In this document: in pieces, positions 18,128 through 26,793 of the stretch
How positions within the stretch are numbered: position 1 is the first letter of the stretch
How the letters are laid out: each line of letters starts with the position of its first letter
From: Stakelama marina
GTDB lineage: Bacteria; Pseudomonadota; Alphaproteobacteria; Sphingomonadales; Sphingomonadaceae
Assembly: GCF_018122655.1 (NCBI RefSeq)
Contig: NZ_JAGRQC010000003.1
Span: forward strand, 310,001-374,000
Reading direction: 5' to 3'
Length of the DNA: 64,000 bases
Program-made: the position numbers and the translations under genes
The notes under the pieces: model-generated
Database searches by the model: none
Told to the model about the DNA's origin: nothing
Seen by the model: only the letters and a program-made list of their open reading frames with translations

Positions 18128-18238
18128 AACGAAAGTTACGCCAAAATCACGCGTCGTCAAACAGGCGCGGCAGCGGGAGTGGGTGATGGCGACCAGGGCC
18201 AGCAGATACCGGCGCGAATCGGGCGGCCGTCACGCGGC

Positions 18239-19795
18239 ATGACCGACCTGCTCCACCCCATCGCGCATGCGCGCGAGCACCCCGACAAGCCGGCATATAT
18301 CATGGCGGGTTCGGGCGAGACGGTGACCTATGGCGGGCTCGACGCCCGCGCCAATCAGGGTGCGCATCTGCTGCGTTCGCTGGGGGTGAAGCGCGGCGAC
18401 GGAGTCGCGCTGATGATGGACAACAGCGCCCGCTATCTCGAGATCGTCTGGGCGATCGAGCGGACCGGTGCCTATTGCACCTGCCTGTCGTCCAAGCTGA
18501 GCGTCGCCGAGGCCGAATATATCGTCCGCGACGGCGAATGCCGCGTGCTGATCGCCTCGACGGGCGTCGCCGAATGCGCGACGGCGCTTGCCGAACGGCT
18601 GCCCGATTGCCGGCTGCTGATGTGCGACGGCACCGTCGCGGGCTATGACAGCTATGAAGAAGCGCGCGACGCACAGCCCGACACGGCGATCGGCGATGCA
18701 TCGCCGGGCGGGATCATGCTCTATTCGTCGGGCACGACCGGTCGCCCCAAGGGGGTGAAGCACCCGCTGTCCGACGAACCGCTCGGCCAGAACACCAGTG
18801 TCCTCGTGCCGCTGGGGCAGGCGCTCTACGGCTTCACGCCCGACATGGTCTATCTGTCGCCTGCGCCGCTCTATCATGCCGCGCCGCTGCGCTGGTCGAT
18901 GGCGGTCCAGCAGCTCGGCGGGACGGTTGTCGTGATGGAGCATTTCGATGCCGAAGCGGCGCTCGCCGCGATTGAAAAATACCGCGTCACGCATGCGCAG
19001 TGGGTGCCGACCCATTTCATCCGTATGCTCAAGCTGCCCGAGGACGTACGAACGAAATACGATCTTTCCTCGCTCAAATCGGCATGGCACGCCGCTGCGC
19101 CGTGTCCGATTCCGGTCAAGCAGGCGATGATCGACTGGTGGGGGCCGATCATCGGCGAATATTATGCCGGAACCGAAGGTAACGGTTTCTGCGCGATTTC
19201 CTCGGCCGAATGGCTGACGCATCCGGGATCGGTCGGGCGCAATCTGATCTCGCAGACGAAAATCGTCGGCGACGATGGGGAGGAACTGTCGCCGCGGCAG
19301 GAGGGGCTCGTCTATTTCGCCGGCGGCGGGGCGTTCGAATATCACAACGACCCCGAAAAGACCGCCTCGATCACCCACGAACAGGGCTGGACGACGCTGG
19401 GCGATGTCGGCTGGCTCGACGAAGAGGGCTATCTCTACCTCACCGACCGCAAGAGCTTCATGATCATTTCGGGCGGGGTGAACATCTATCCGGCCGAGAT
19501 CGAGAATTTGCTGGTGACGCATGAGAGGGTCGCCGATGTCGCGGTGATCGGGGCGCCGCACGACGAGATGGGCGAGGAAGTCGTCGCCGTCGTCCAGCCG
19601 ATCGACATGACCGATGCCGGGCCCGAGCTCGCCGCCGAGCTTACCGATTTCTGCCGCGCCAATCTCAGCCATGTGAAGACGCCGCGCCGAATCGATTTCC
19701 GGGCCGAGCTGCCGCGCCACGCCACGGGCAAACTCTACAAGCGGCTGCTGCGCGACGAATATCGCGCCGCGCATCGGCGGAGGGAGAACGCGTGA
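18239..19795 (+). CDS. Acyl-CoA synthetase (AMP-forming)
   Basis: A 518-residue ANL-superfamily ligase that activates a carboxylic acid to its CoA thioester through an acyl-adenylate. The P-loop-like motif YSSGTTGRPKGVKHP lies near residue 161. GEYYAGTEGNG is the second ATP motif, TDRKSFMIISGGVNIYPAEI the hinge, and GKLYKRLL near the end holds the catalytic lysine. The ATG at 18239 is chosen because the in-frame GTG at 18179 adds a non-conserved tail. It heads a tightly packed run of acyl-CoA-handling genes and ends in a GTGA overlap with the first dehydrogenase. The chain type is unknown. Confidence 0.9.
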   Translation: MTDLLHPIAHAREHPDKPAYIMAGSGETVTYGGLDARANQGAHLLRSLGVKRGDGVALMMDNSARYLEIVWAIERTGAYCTCLSSKLSVAEAEYIVRDGECRVLIASTGVAECATALAERLPDCRLLMCDGTVAGYDSYEEARDAQPDTAIGDASPGGIMLYSSGTTGRPKGVKHPLSDEPLGQNTSVLVPLGQALYGFTPDMVYLSPAPLYHAAPLRWSMAVQQLGGTVVVMEHFDAEAALAAIEKYRVTHAQWVPTHFIRMLKLPEDVRTKYDLSSLKSAWHAAAPCPIPVKQAMIDWWGPIIGEYYAGTEGNGFCAISSAEWLTHPGSVGRNLISQTKIVGDDGEELSPRQEGLVYFAGGGAFEYHNDPEKTASITHEQGWTTLGDVGWLDEEGYLYLTDRKSFMIISGGVNIYPAEIENLLVTHERVADVAVIGAPHDEMGEEVVAVVQPIDMTDAGPELAAELTDFCRANLSHVKTPRRIDFRAELPRHATGKLYKRLLRDEYRAAHRRRENA

Positions 19796-20880
19796 ACTTC
19801 GATTATTCCGACGAGCAGAAATTCCTGAAGGAAGAGGCGCGCAAGTTCCTCGCCGCGAAATGCGGGGCCGACCGGGTGCGTGCGGTACTTGAGGGCGATC
19901 ATGCCTATGACGCCGAACTGTGGCGCGAGGTCGCGGCGCAGGGCTGGCTGGGCGCGGCAATCCCCGAAGCGCATGGCGGGCTGGGCCTCGGCCATGTCGA
20001 ACTGTGCGCCATCGCGGAGGAACTGGGCCGCGCCTGTGCGCCGATCCCGTTCGCCTCGACCGTCTATTTCGTTGCCGAGGCGCTGATGCGGTTCGGATCG
20101 GAGGCGCAGCAGGCGAAGTGGTTGCCGAAGATCGCGGCGGGGGAGGTCATCGGCGCGTTCGCCACCTCCGAAGGGCCGGGGCCGGTCGGCGCGGTGAAGA
20201 CGCGGGTGACTGGCGGGAAACTCACCGGCACCAAGATTCCGGTCACCGACGGCGATGTCGCCGACTTGATCGTCGCGCTTGCCGATGACGGGCTGTATCT
20301 GGTCGAACGCGGAGAGGGCGTCGTGGCGGAGGCGCTGTCCACGCTCGATCCGACGCGCAGTGCGGCAAAGCTGACCTTCACCGATGCGCCCGCCGAGCGG
20401 CTCGGCGACGAGGGTGGGCACACCGCGATGCAGGCGGTGTTCGACCGCGCGGCGGTGCTGCTCGCCTTCGAACAGCTCGGCGGCGCCGATCGCTGTCTCG
20501 AAATGGCGAAGGACTATGCGCTTCAGCGCCACGCCTTCGGCCGGGTGATCGCGGGCTATCAGGCGATCAAGCACAAGCTCGCCGACATATATGTGAAGAA
20601 CGAGGTGGCGCGATCGAACGCCTATTACGGCGCATGGGCGCTCAATTCGGGCGCGGCGGAGCTTCCGCTGGCGGCAGCGATCGCGCGCGTCGCGGCGTCG
20701 GAGGCGTTCTGGTTCGCGGCCAAGGAGAATATCCAGACGCATGGCGGCGTAGGCTTCACCTGGGAATATGATTGCCACCTGTTCTACCGCCGGTCGCGCC
20801 AGCTCGCGCTCGTCGCCGGCGCGCCCGCCGAATGGCGCGAGCGGCTGGTCGGGCAGCTCGAAACGCGCAACGCCGCCTGA
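19792..20880 (+). CDS. Acyl-CoA dehydrogenase family protein (smaller partner)
   Basis: A 362-residue flavoprotein of the acyl-CoA dehydrogenase fold. The N-terminal helical domain starts FDYSDEQKFLKEEARKFLA, the mid beta domain contains GAFATSEGPGP, and the C-terminal helices carry YALQRHAFGRVIAGYQAIKH and ENIQTHGGVGFTWEYDCHLF. It begins with a GTG overlapping the ligase stop, with GGAGGGAG upstream. Two adjacent dissimilar dehydrogenases, as here, often form alpha2beta2 enzymes in steroid and branched-acid degradation. I infer this one is the partner subunit of the next gene. Confidence 0.9.
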   Translation: MNFDYSDEQKFLKEEARKFLAAKCGADRVRAVLEGDHAYDAELWREVAAQGWLGAAIPEAHGGLGLGHVELCAIAEELGRACAPIPFASTVYFVAEALMRFGSEAQQAKWLPKIAAGEVIGAFATSEGPGPVGAVKTRVTGGKLTGTKIPVTDGDVADLIVALADDGLYLVERGEGVVAEALSTLDPTRSAAKLTFTDAPAERLGDEGGHTAMQAVFDRAAVLLAFEQLGGADRCLEMAKDYALQRHAFGRVIAGYQAIKHKLADIYVKNEVARSNAYYGAWALNSGAAELPLAAAIARVAASEAFWFAAKENIQTHGGVGFTWEYDCHLFYRRSRQLALVAGAPAEWRERLVGQLETRNAA

Positions 20881-20891
20881 GGGGAGCCGAA

Positions 20892-22100
20892 ATGGATTTC
20901 GAAGATACGCCGGAGGAGGCGGAATACCGGGCCAAGGCGCGTACCTGGCTCGAGAACAATGTCGCGGCGCATGAGCGTGAGCGCTTCCCCGACCCGCTGA
21001 CGCGCGCCAGGGCGTGGCAGGCGCGCAAGACCGAGGCGGGCTATGCCTGCATCACCTGGCCCAAGGAATGGGGCGGGGGCGGCGGCACGCCGATCCAGTC
21101 GGTCATCTTCGGGCAGGAAGAGGCGAAGTTTCCGTCGGTACAGGCGGGCTATTTCACCATCGGGCTCGGCATGTGCGTGCCGACGGTGATGGGCTTTGCC
21201 GACGATGCGACCAAACAGCGTTTCGTCCGCCCCGCGGTGCGCGGCGACGAAATCTGGTCGCAGCTCTTTTCCGAACCCGCGGGCGGGTCCGACGTCGCGG
21301 CGATCCGCACGCGCGCGGTTCGCGACGGCGACGACTGGATCGTCAACGGGCAGAAGGTCTGGACCTCGGGCGCGCACTATTCGGATTACGGCATCGTTCT
21401 CGTCCGCACGAACACCGAGGTTCCCAAGCACAAGGGGCTGACGATGTTCTGGATCGATCTCAAGTCGCCCGGCATCGACATCCGCCCCATCCACCAGATG
21501 TCGGGAAAATCCGATTTCAACGAGGTCTATTTCTCCGACGTGCGCGTGCCCGATGCGCAGCGGCTGGGGCCGGTCGATGGCGGGTGGAAGGTCGCGCTGT
21601 TCACGCTGATGAACGAGCGGCTGGCGGTCGGTGGGGCAACCGGCGTCGGGCCTGCCGATATCCTGAAACTCGCGCGTGAGCTTCCCGGGAGCGACGGGCC
21701 GCTGCTTCACGACCGCGCCTTTCGCGAGCGGCTCGCGGACTGGTGGGTCCTGGCCGAGGGGCTGCGCAATACGCGGATGCGTGCGATCACCGCGCTGTCG
21801 CGCGGGCAGACGCCGGGGCCGGAAAGCTCGATCGGCAAGATCATCGCCGCCAACCAGCTCCAGCAGATCGGCAACGCCGCGATCGAGGCGGAGGGGCAGT
21901 TCGGCATCATCGACGATCCCGATCTCGCGCCGATGAAGGGGGCGTTTCACGACGCGGTGATGTGGGCGCCGGGCCTGCGGATCGCCGGCGGCACCGACGA
22001 AATCCTCAAGAACATCATCGCCGAGCGCGTGCTGGGCCTGCCCGGCGAAATCCGCACCGACAAGGATGTCGCCTTCAAGGACCTGCCGGCGGGCGGCTGA
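20892..22100 (+). CDS. Acyl-CoA dehydrogenase (larger partner)
   Basis: A 402-residue acyl-CoA dehydrogenase, 11 bases after its companion, with a GGGGAG ribosome site. FAD and substrate segments include WSQLFSEPAGGSDVAAI, IVNGQKVWTSGAHYSDYG and APGLRIAGGTDEILKNI. The usual medium-chain catalytic glutamate position is Gly in AGGTDE. A candidate base is instead Glu242 in TLMNERLAVGG, by analogy with FadE-type heterotetrameric dehydrogenases. It is likely to form an alpha2beta2 complex with the preceding protein and to introduce the alpha,beta double bond into a bulky or branched acyl-CoA. Confidence 0.91.
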   Translation: MDFEDTPEEAEYRAKARTWLENNVAAHERERFPDPLTRARAWQARKTEAGYACITWPKEWGGGGGTPIQSVIFGQEEAKFPSVQAGYFTIGLGMCVPTVMGFADDATKQRFVRPAVRGDEIWSQLFSEPAGGSDVAAIRTRAVRDGDDWIVNGQKVWTSGAHYSDYGIVLVRTNTEVPKHKGLTMFWIDLKSPGIDIRPIHQMSGKSDFNEVYFSDVRVPDAQRLGPVDGGWKVALFTLMNERLAVGGATGVGPADILKLARELPGSDGPLLHDRAFRERLADWWVLAEGLRNTRMRAITALSRGQTPGPESSIGKIIAANQLQQIGNAAIEAEGQFGIIDDPDLAPMKGAFHDAVMWAPGLRIAGGTDEILKNIIAERVLGLPGEIRTDKDVAFKDLPAGG

Positions 22101-22123
22101 CCACCAACAATCAGGAGAGCAAC

Positions 22124-22903
22124 ATGGACGTGAAGGGCAAGGCAGCGGTCGTTACCGGCGGCGCATCGGGGCTTGGGGCGGCGACGGCGCGCGCGCTCGC
22201 CGAACGGGGCGCGAAGGTCGCGATCTTCGACCTGCAGACGGAAAAGGGCGAAGCGGTCGCGAAGGAAATCGGCGGCGTGTTCTGCGAGGTGAACGTGACC
22301 TCCGACGAGAGCGTCGATGCCGGGTTCGCCAAGGCGCGCGAGGCGCATGGGCAGGAGAGCGTCCTCGTCTGCTGCGCGGGCACGGGCAACGCGATGAAGA
22401 CCGCCAGCCGGTCGAAGGAGGACGGCTCGATCAAGCATTTCGCGCTCGAGGCGTTCAACTGGCTCATCCAGATCAACCTTGTCGGGACGTTCCGCTGCGT
22501 CGCGAAATCGGCCGCCGGCATGCTGACGCTTGATCCGGGGGAGGATGGTGCTCGCGGGGCGATCGTGATGACGGCGAGCGTCGCCGCCGAGGATGGCCAG
22601 ATCGGCCAGGCGGCGTATTCGGCGTCGAAGGGCGGCGTCGTCGGCATGACGCTGCCGATCGCGCGCGACCTGATGAACGAGGGCATCCGCGTCAACACGA
22701 TCCTGCCGGGCATTTTCGATACGCCGCTGATGCAGGGCGCGCCGCAACAGGTGAAGGACGCGCTCGCCGCCTCGGTGCCTTTCCCCAAGCGGCTCGGCAA
22801 GCCGGAGGAATATGCCCGGCTCGCACTCGCGATGGTCGAGAACGACTATTTCAACGGTGAGGATGTGCGCCTCGACGGCGCGATCCGCATGGCGCCGCGC
22901 TGA
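22124..22903 (+). CDS. SDR-family dehydrogenase, 3-hydroxyacyl-CoA dehydrogenase type
   Basis: A 259-residue classical short-chain dehydrogenase. The NAD-binding Gly motif is TGGASGLG (residues 11-18), with an acidic FDLQ stretch after beta-2 that favours NAD+. The catalytic pair is Tyr165 and Lys169 (YSASK), with Ser upstream in MTASVAA. It most resembles the HSD17B10-type 3-hydroxyacyl-CoA dehydrogenases (long NAMKTASRSKEDGS insertion, LPGIFDTPLM tail). A good AGGAG site (22113-22117) precedes the ATG. In this operon it would perform the third step of beta-oxidation. Confidence 0.9.
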   Translation: MDVKGKAAVVTGGASGLGAATARALAERGAKVAIFDLQTEKGEAVAKEIGGVFCEVNVTSDESVDAGFAKAREAHGQESVLVCCAGTGNAMKTASRSKEDGSIKHFALEAFNWLIQINLVGTFRCVAKSAAGMLTLDPGEDGARGAIVMTASVAAEDGQIGQAAYSASKGGVVGMTLPIARDLMNEGIRVNTILPGIFDTPLMQGAPQQVKDALAASVPFPKRLGKPEEYARLALAMVENDYFNGEDVRLDGAIRMAPR

Positions 22904-22908
22904 GCACC

Positions 22909-23961
22909 GTGACCGGGGTCCTGTTCGGCGTCCGTATCGTCGAGCTGGCGAGCATCGGGCCCGGCCCGTTCTGCGGGATGATGCTCGCCGATCACGGTGC
23001 CGAGGTGATTCGCGTCGAACGCCCCGGCCAGCCGCACGATCCGCGCGATCCGGTGCTGCGGTCGCGCACGATCGCCCATGCCGACCTGAAGACCGAAGAG
23101 GGGCGCGAGCGCGTGCTCGATCTCGTCGCCGATGCCGACGGGTTGATCGAGGGGTTCCGCCCCGGTGTCCTCGAACGGCTGGAGCTGGGTCCCGATGTGC
23201 TGCTCGAGCGCAATCCGAAGCTGGTGATTGGCCGGATGACCGGATGGGGGCAGACGGGGCCGCTGGCGCAGACTGCCGGGCACGACATCAATTATATCGC
23301 GCTGTCGGGCGTGCTTGGCGGGGTGGGGCCGGCGGACGGACGCCCGGTGCCGCCGATGAACCTGGTCGGCGATTATGGCGGCGGCGCGATGATGCTCGCG
23401 TTCGGGATGGTATCGGGCATCCTCCATGCGCGGACGGGCGGCGCGGGGCAGGTGATCGACTGCGCGATGACCGACGGCAGCGCGCTGCTGACCGCGCAGA
23501 TATGGGGCCTAAGGCATCGCGGGCTGTGGCATGACGAACGCGGCGCAAATCTGCTCGATGGCGGGGCGTATTTCTATGGCTGCTACCGGTGCAGCGACGG
23601 CGAATATGTCGCGATCGGCGCGATCGAGCCGCAATTCCATGCCGAGCTGCTTGAGCGGCTTGGCCTGACGAGCGACCCCGATTTCGCGCAGCAGATGAAC
23701 CCGAAGACATGGCCGCGCTGTCGAGAGCGGCTGGATGCCATCTTCGCCACCCGAACGCGCGACGAATGGGCCGCCGACTTCGAAGGGAGCGATATATGTT
23801 TCGCGCCGGTGCTGGCGATGGGCGAGGCGCCCGGGCACGGCCATAACGTCGCGCGCGAAACCTTCATCGAAGTCGGCGGCGCCGTGCAGCCTGCGCCCGC
23901 GCCGCGCTTTTCGCGCACACCCGCGCGCGCGCCATCGCTATCGAAATCACGAACCGACTAG
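22909..23961 (+). CDS. CaiB/BaiF family protein, alpha-methylacyl-CoA racemase-like
   Basis: A 350-residue type III CoA-transferase-fold protein. AMACR features are His125 in TAGHDINYIALSG and Asp155 in LVGDYGGGAMML, nearly the same numbers as the catalytic His/Asp pair I recall for mycobacterial Mcr (126/156). The N-terminal VRIVELASIGPGPFCGMML and ADHGAEVIRVERP segments bind CoA. The GTG at 22909 is used; it lies five bases after the SDR stop. Racemisation of 2-methyl-branched acyl-CoA would let the beta-oxidation enzymes of this operon act on isoprenoid- or sterol-derived acids. That substrate class is inference. Confidence 0.88.
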   Translation: MTGVLFGVRIVELASIGPGPFCGMMLADHGAEVIRVERPGQPHDPRDPVLRSRTIAHADLKTEEGRERVLDLVADADGLIEGFRPGVLERLELGPDVLLERNPKLVIGRMTGWGQTGPLAQTAGHDINYIALSGVLGGVGPADGRPVPPMNLVGDYGGGAMMLAFGMVSGILHARTGGAGQVIDCAMTDGSALLTAQIWGLRHRGLWHDERGANLLDGGAYFYGCYRCSDGEYVAIGAIEPQFHAELLERLGLTSDPDFAQQMNPKTWPRCRERLDAIFATRTRDEWAADFEGSDICFAPVLAMGEAPGHGHNVARETFIEVGGAVQPAPAPRFSRTPARAPSLSKSRTD

Positions 23962-24068
23962 GTCGATTCGCTTTTTTCGCGGCTGCGAAACTTTTGCGAC
24001 AAAAGGGGTTTAGGCAAGAGTCGCCGGCCGCGCCGCCGGCCTGTGCGCAACGTCGGAAAGCCCAGTGA

Positions 24069-26783
24069 ATGACTCGTTTCCCTGTTCTGGCGGCCGCGCT
24101 GCTCGCCGCGACATCGCAGGCCGCGCTTGCCGCGCAGCAGACCGACCCGCAGCCACGGCAGGACGGGCAGCAGGCGAATGGCAGCGCGACCGGCACTGAT
24201 ACGGGCACCGAAATCGTCGTCACCGGAGAACGGCAGCGCGGCGCGGTTATCGGCGATATTCCGCCCGAAGAGCAGCTCGATCAGGGCGATATCCAGTCCT
24301 ATGGCGCGGCATCGGTTTCCGAACTGCTCGACGCGCTGTCGCCGCTGACGTCGAGCGGCCGGGGGCGGAGCAGCGGTCGGCCCGTCGTACTCCTCAACGG
24401 CCAGCGCATTTCCAGCTTTCGCGAAATTCGCGACCTGCCGACCGAGGCGATCGAGCGTGTCGACATCCTGCCCGAAGAGGTCGCGCTGAAATATGGCTAT
24501 CGCGCCGATCAGCGCGTGGTGAACTTTGTCCTGCGCGACCATTTTCGCGCCTATACCGCCGACCTCGACGGCAAGGTGGCGACCGCCGGCGGGTGGAGCG
24601 ATGGCGAGGCGGAGGCCAATTACGTCGCGATCAACGGCGATCAGCGGCTGAACGTCGATCTGGAGGCGGAGCGGACCAACAAACTGCTCGAAAGCGAGCG
24701 CGACATCATCGCGGCTGCCACGAATGCGCCCCATGACCTGTACGGCAATATTGTCGGCGCCGGCGGCGGCGAGATCGATCCCGCGCTCAGCGCGCAGGTC
24801 GGGCGGCCGGTAACCTCGGCCGGCGTTCCGGTCGGCACTGTGCGACCATCGCTCGGCGATTTCGCGGCGACGGCGGGGACGACGAACAGTACCGACACGA
24901 CACGGTATCGCACGCTACGCCCCTCGACCCAGCGCTACAGCCTGAACGCCGTGCTGACGCGCCCGATCGGCGATGTTTCGGCGACGGGCAATATCCGGCT
25001 GGAGCAACAGAACAGCCAGGCGCTGCAAGGGCTGCCGGGCTTCGCGCTCGACCTGCCAGGAAGCAATCCCTTCTCCCCCTTCGCCAACGACGTGACGCTC
25101 TATCGCTATGCGCGGCCGGCCGATCCGCTCAACCGCGACACGCGCGATTTCACCGCGCATGGTGGCGTCACGCTGAACGGACATTTTTCGGGTTGGCAAT
25201 GGTCGGCCACGGGCAATTACGACCGCGAAGTCACCGATACGCGGACCGAGACGGGGCTTGATACGAGCCTGTTACAGGCGGCGCTGCTGGCGGGCGATCC
25301 GGGCGCCAATCCGTTCAACCTGTTAGCGCCGCCGGTTCTGAGCGACCGTGCGCGGTCGGTTTCGAGCACGGGCGCGATCGACACGCTTGTCAACGGATCG
25401 CCTTTTTCGCTGCCGGCGGGAGAGGTCTCGACCTCGTTCAAGGCCGAGTTCGAAACCAGCGACCTGTCGAGCGAATCGACGATTGGGGGCATCTTCCAGT
25501 CGCGCCGCATCGGCCGCGACCGCGCCAATGCGCAGGTCAATGTCGATCTGCCCATCGCGAGCAGGCGGCGCGACGTCCTTTCCGCCATCGGCAACCTGTC
25601 GCTCAACGCCAATGCGCAGATTGCCGAGCTTTCCGATTTCGGCACGCTGACCTCGGTCGGCGGCGGCTTTCACTGGGAACCGGTCGATCCGGTGCGGCTG
25701 ATCGTCAGCTATACGCAGGAACAGGGCGCGCCATCGGCGAGCCAGCTCAACGATCCGGTGATCTCCACACCGAACTCGCGCATCTTCGATTATGTGACGG
25801 GTCAGACGGTCGATATCGTGGCGGTGTCGGGCGGCAATCCGGCACTGCGCGCCGACAACCGGCATGTGCTGAAGGTGGGGCTCGACCTGAAGCCGCTCGA
25901 CAACAATCCCGATCTGCGCATCTCGACCGAATATGTCCGTGAGCAGATCGACGATCCGATCGCGGGCTTTCCGTCGCCGACGGTGGCGGTGGAAGCGGCG
26001 TTTCCCGACCGGTTCTTCCGCGATGCCTCTGGCCGACTGATCCAGGTCGACCGCCGTCCGATCAACTTTCAGGAATCGCGGCGACAGCAATTCCGCTGGG
26101 GCATCGATTTCCGCAAGCGCCTCCAGCCCGAAGAACGTCGGCCGCCGCCCGATCGGCGGCGGAACTCGCGCGGCGACAATGCGGCGGGGCAAGATGGCGA
26201 TGGGGCCAAGGCGAACAATGGCGGCGGGGCTCAGCGGCAGGACGCTATGCAGGACCGGAGAGGTGGCCGGGGTCGTGGCGGCTGGCGCGGGCGTCGCGGC
26301 GGGCGGATCGATTTCAGCGTCTTTCACACCATTCATCTGGTCGACAAGGTGTTCATCCGCGACGGCGTGGCGCCGCTCGACCTGCTCAACGGGTCCGCGA
26401 CCGGCAATAGCGGCGGCCAGTCCCGGCACGAGGTGCAGGCACGCGCCGGCTATTTCAAGAATGGCTTCGGTATTCGGGCAAAGGCCGACTGGCAAAGCGC
26501 GACCACGGTAGATGGTGGCCCCTCGGGCGGAGATTCGCTGCGCTTTTCCGATCTCGCGACGGTCAGCTTCCGGCTCTTCGCCAATCTCGGTCAGCAGCGC
26601 TCGCTGGTTCGCGACCATCGCTGGTTGCGCGGCACGCGCGTTTCGCTGTCGGTCGACAACATATTCGATTCGCGCCAGCATGTGACGACGCCCGCGGGCA
26701 CCGTTCCGATCAGCTATCAGCCGGGCTATGTCGATCCGCTGGGTCGCACCGTGCGGATCAGCGTTCGCAAGATATTCTTCTGA
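24069..26783 (+). CDS. TonB-dependent outer-membrane receptor with Arg/Gly-rich insert
   Basis: A 904-residue outer-membrane receptor. A signal peptide (FPVLAAALLAATSQAALAA) is followed by a TonB-box-like EIVVTGER and a plug domain (SVSELLDALSPLTSS, VLLNGQRISSFREIRDLP). A long beta-barrel ends in RTVRISVRKIFF with a terminal Phe, as expected for BAM-dependent assembly. Residues about 690-750 form a low-complexity Arg/Gly/Asp/Pro insert (GGRGRGGWRGRRGG and PPPDRRRNSRGDN), presumably a surface or periplasmic loop. It follows the acyl-CoA operon after a 107-base gap, so it could import a substrate for that pathway; this is a guess from position. The 3' end converges on motB. Confidence 0.88.
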   Translation: MTRFPVLAAALLAATSQAALAAQQTDPQPRQDGQQANGSATGTDTGTEIVVTGERQRGAVIGDIPPEEQLDQGDIQSYGAASVSELLDALSPLTSSGRGRSSGRPVVLLNGQRISSFREIRDLPTEAIERVDILPEEVALKYGYRADQRVVNFVLRDHFRAYTADLDGKVATAGGWSDGEAEANYVAINGDQRLNVDLEAERTNKLLESERDIIAAATNAPHDLYGNIVGAGGGEIDPALSAQVGRPVTSAGVPVGTVRPSLGDFAATAGTTNSTDTTRYRTLRPSTQRYSLNAVLTRPIGDVSATGNIRLEQQNSQALQGLPGFALDLPGSNPFSPFANDVTLYRYARPADPLNRDTRDFTAHGGVTLNGHFSGWQWSATGNYDREVTDTRTETGLDTSLLQAALLAGDPGANPFNLLAPPVLSDRARSVSSTGAIDTLVNGSPFSLPAGEVSTSFKAEFETSDLSSESTIGGIFQSRRIGRDRANAQVNVDLPIASRRRDVLSAIGNLSLNANAQIAELSDFGTLTSVGGGFHWEPVDPVRLIVSYTQEQGAPSASQLNDPVISTPNSRIFDYVTGQTVDIVAVSGGNPALRADNRHVLKVGLDLKPLDNNPDLRISTEYVREQIDDPIAGFPSPTVAVEAAFPDRFFRDASGRLIQVDRRPINFQESRRQQFRWGIDFRKRLQPEERRPPPDRRRNSRGDNAAGQDGDGAKANNGGGAQRQDAMQDRRGGRGRGGWRGRRGGRIDFSVFHTIHLVDKVFIRDGVAPLDLLNGSATGNSGGQSRHEVQARAGYFKNGFGIRAKADWQSATTVDGGPSGGDSLRFSDLATVSFRLFANLGQQRSLVRDHRWLRGTRVSLSVDNIFDSRQHVTTPAGTVPISYQPGYVDPLGRTVRISVRKIFF

Positions 26784-26793
26784 CCGCGCGTCC

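Noticed and set aside
18118..18141. TetR operator around TAACGAAAGTTA
   Set aside because: The arms are only four bases and overlap the start of the regulator gene; no longer symmetric site was found.
23970..23990. Hairpin TTCGC-GGCT-GCGAA after the CaiB-like gene as terminator
   Set aside because: The T run comes before the stem on the plus strand, not after it, and the stem is only five base pairs.
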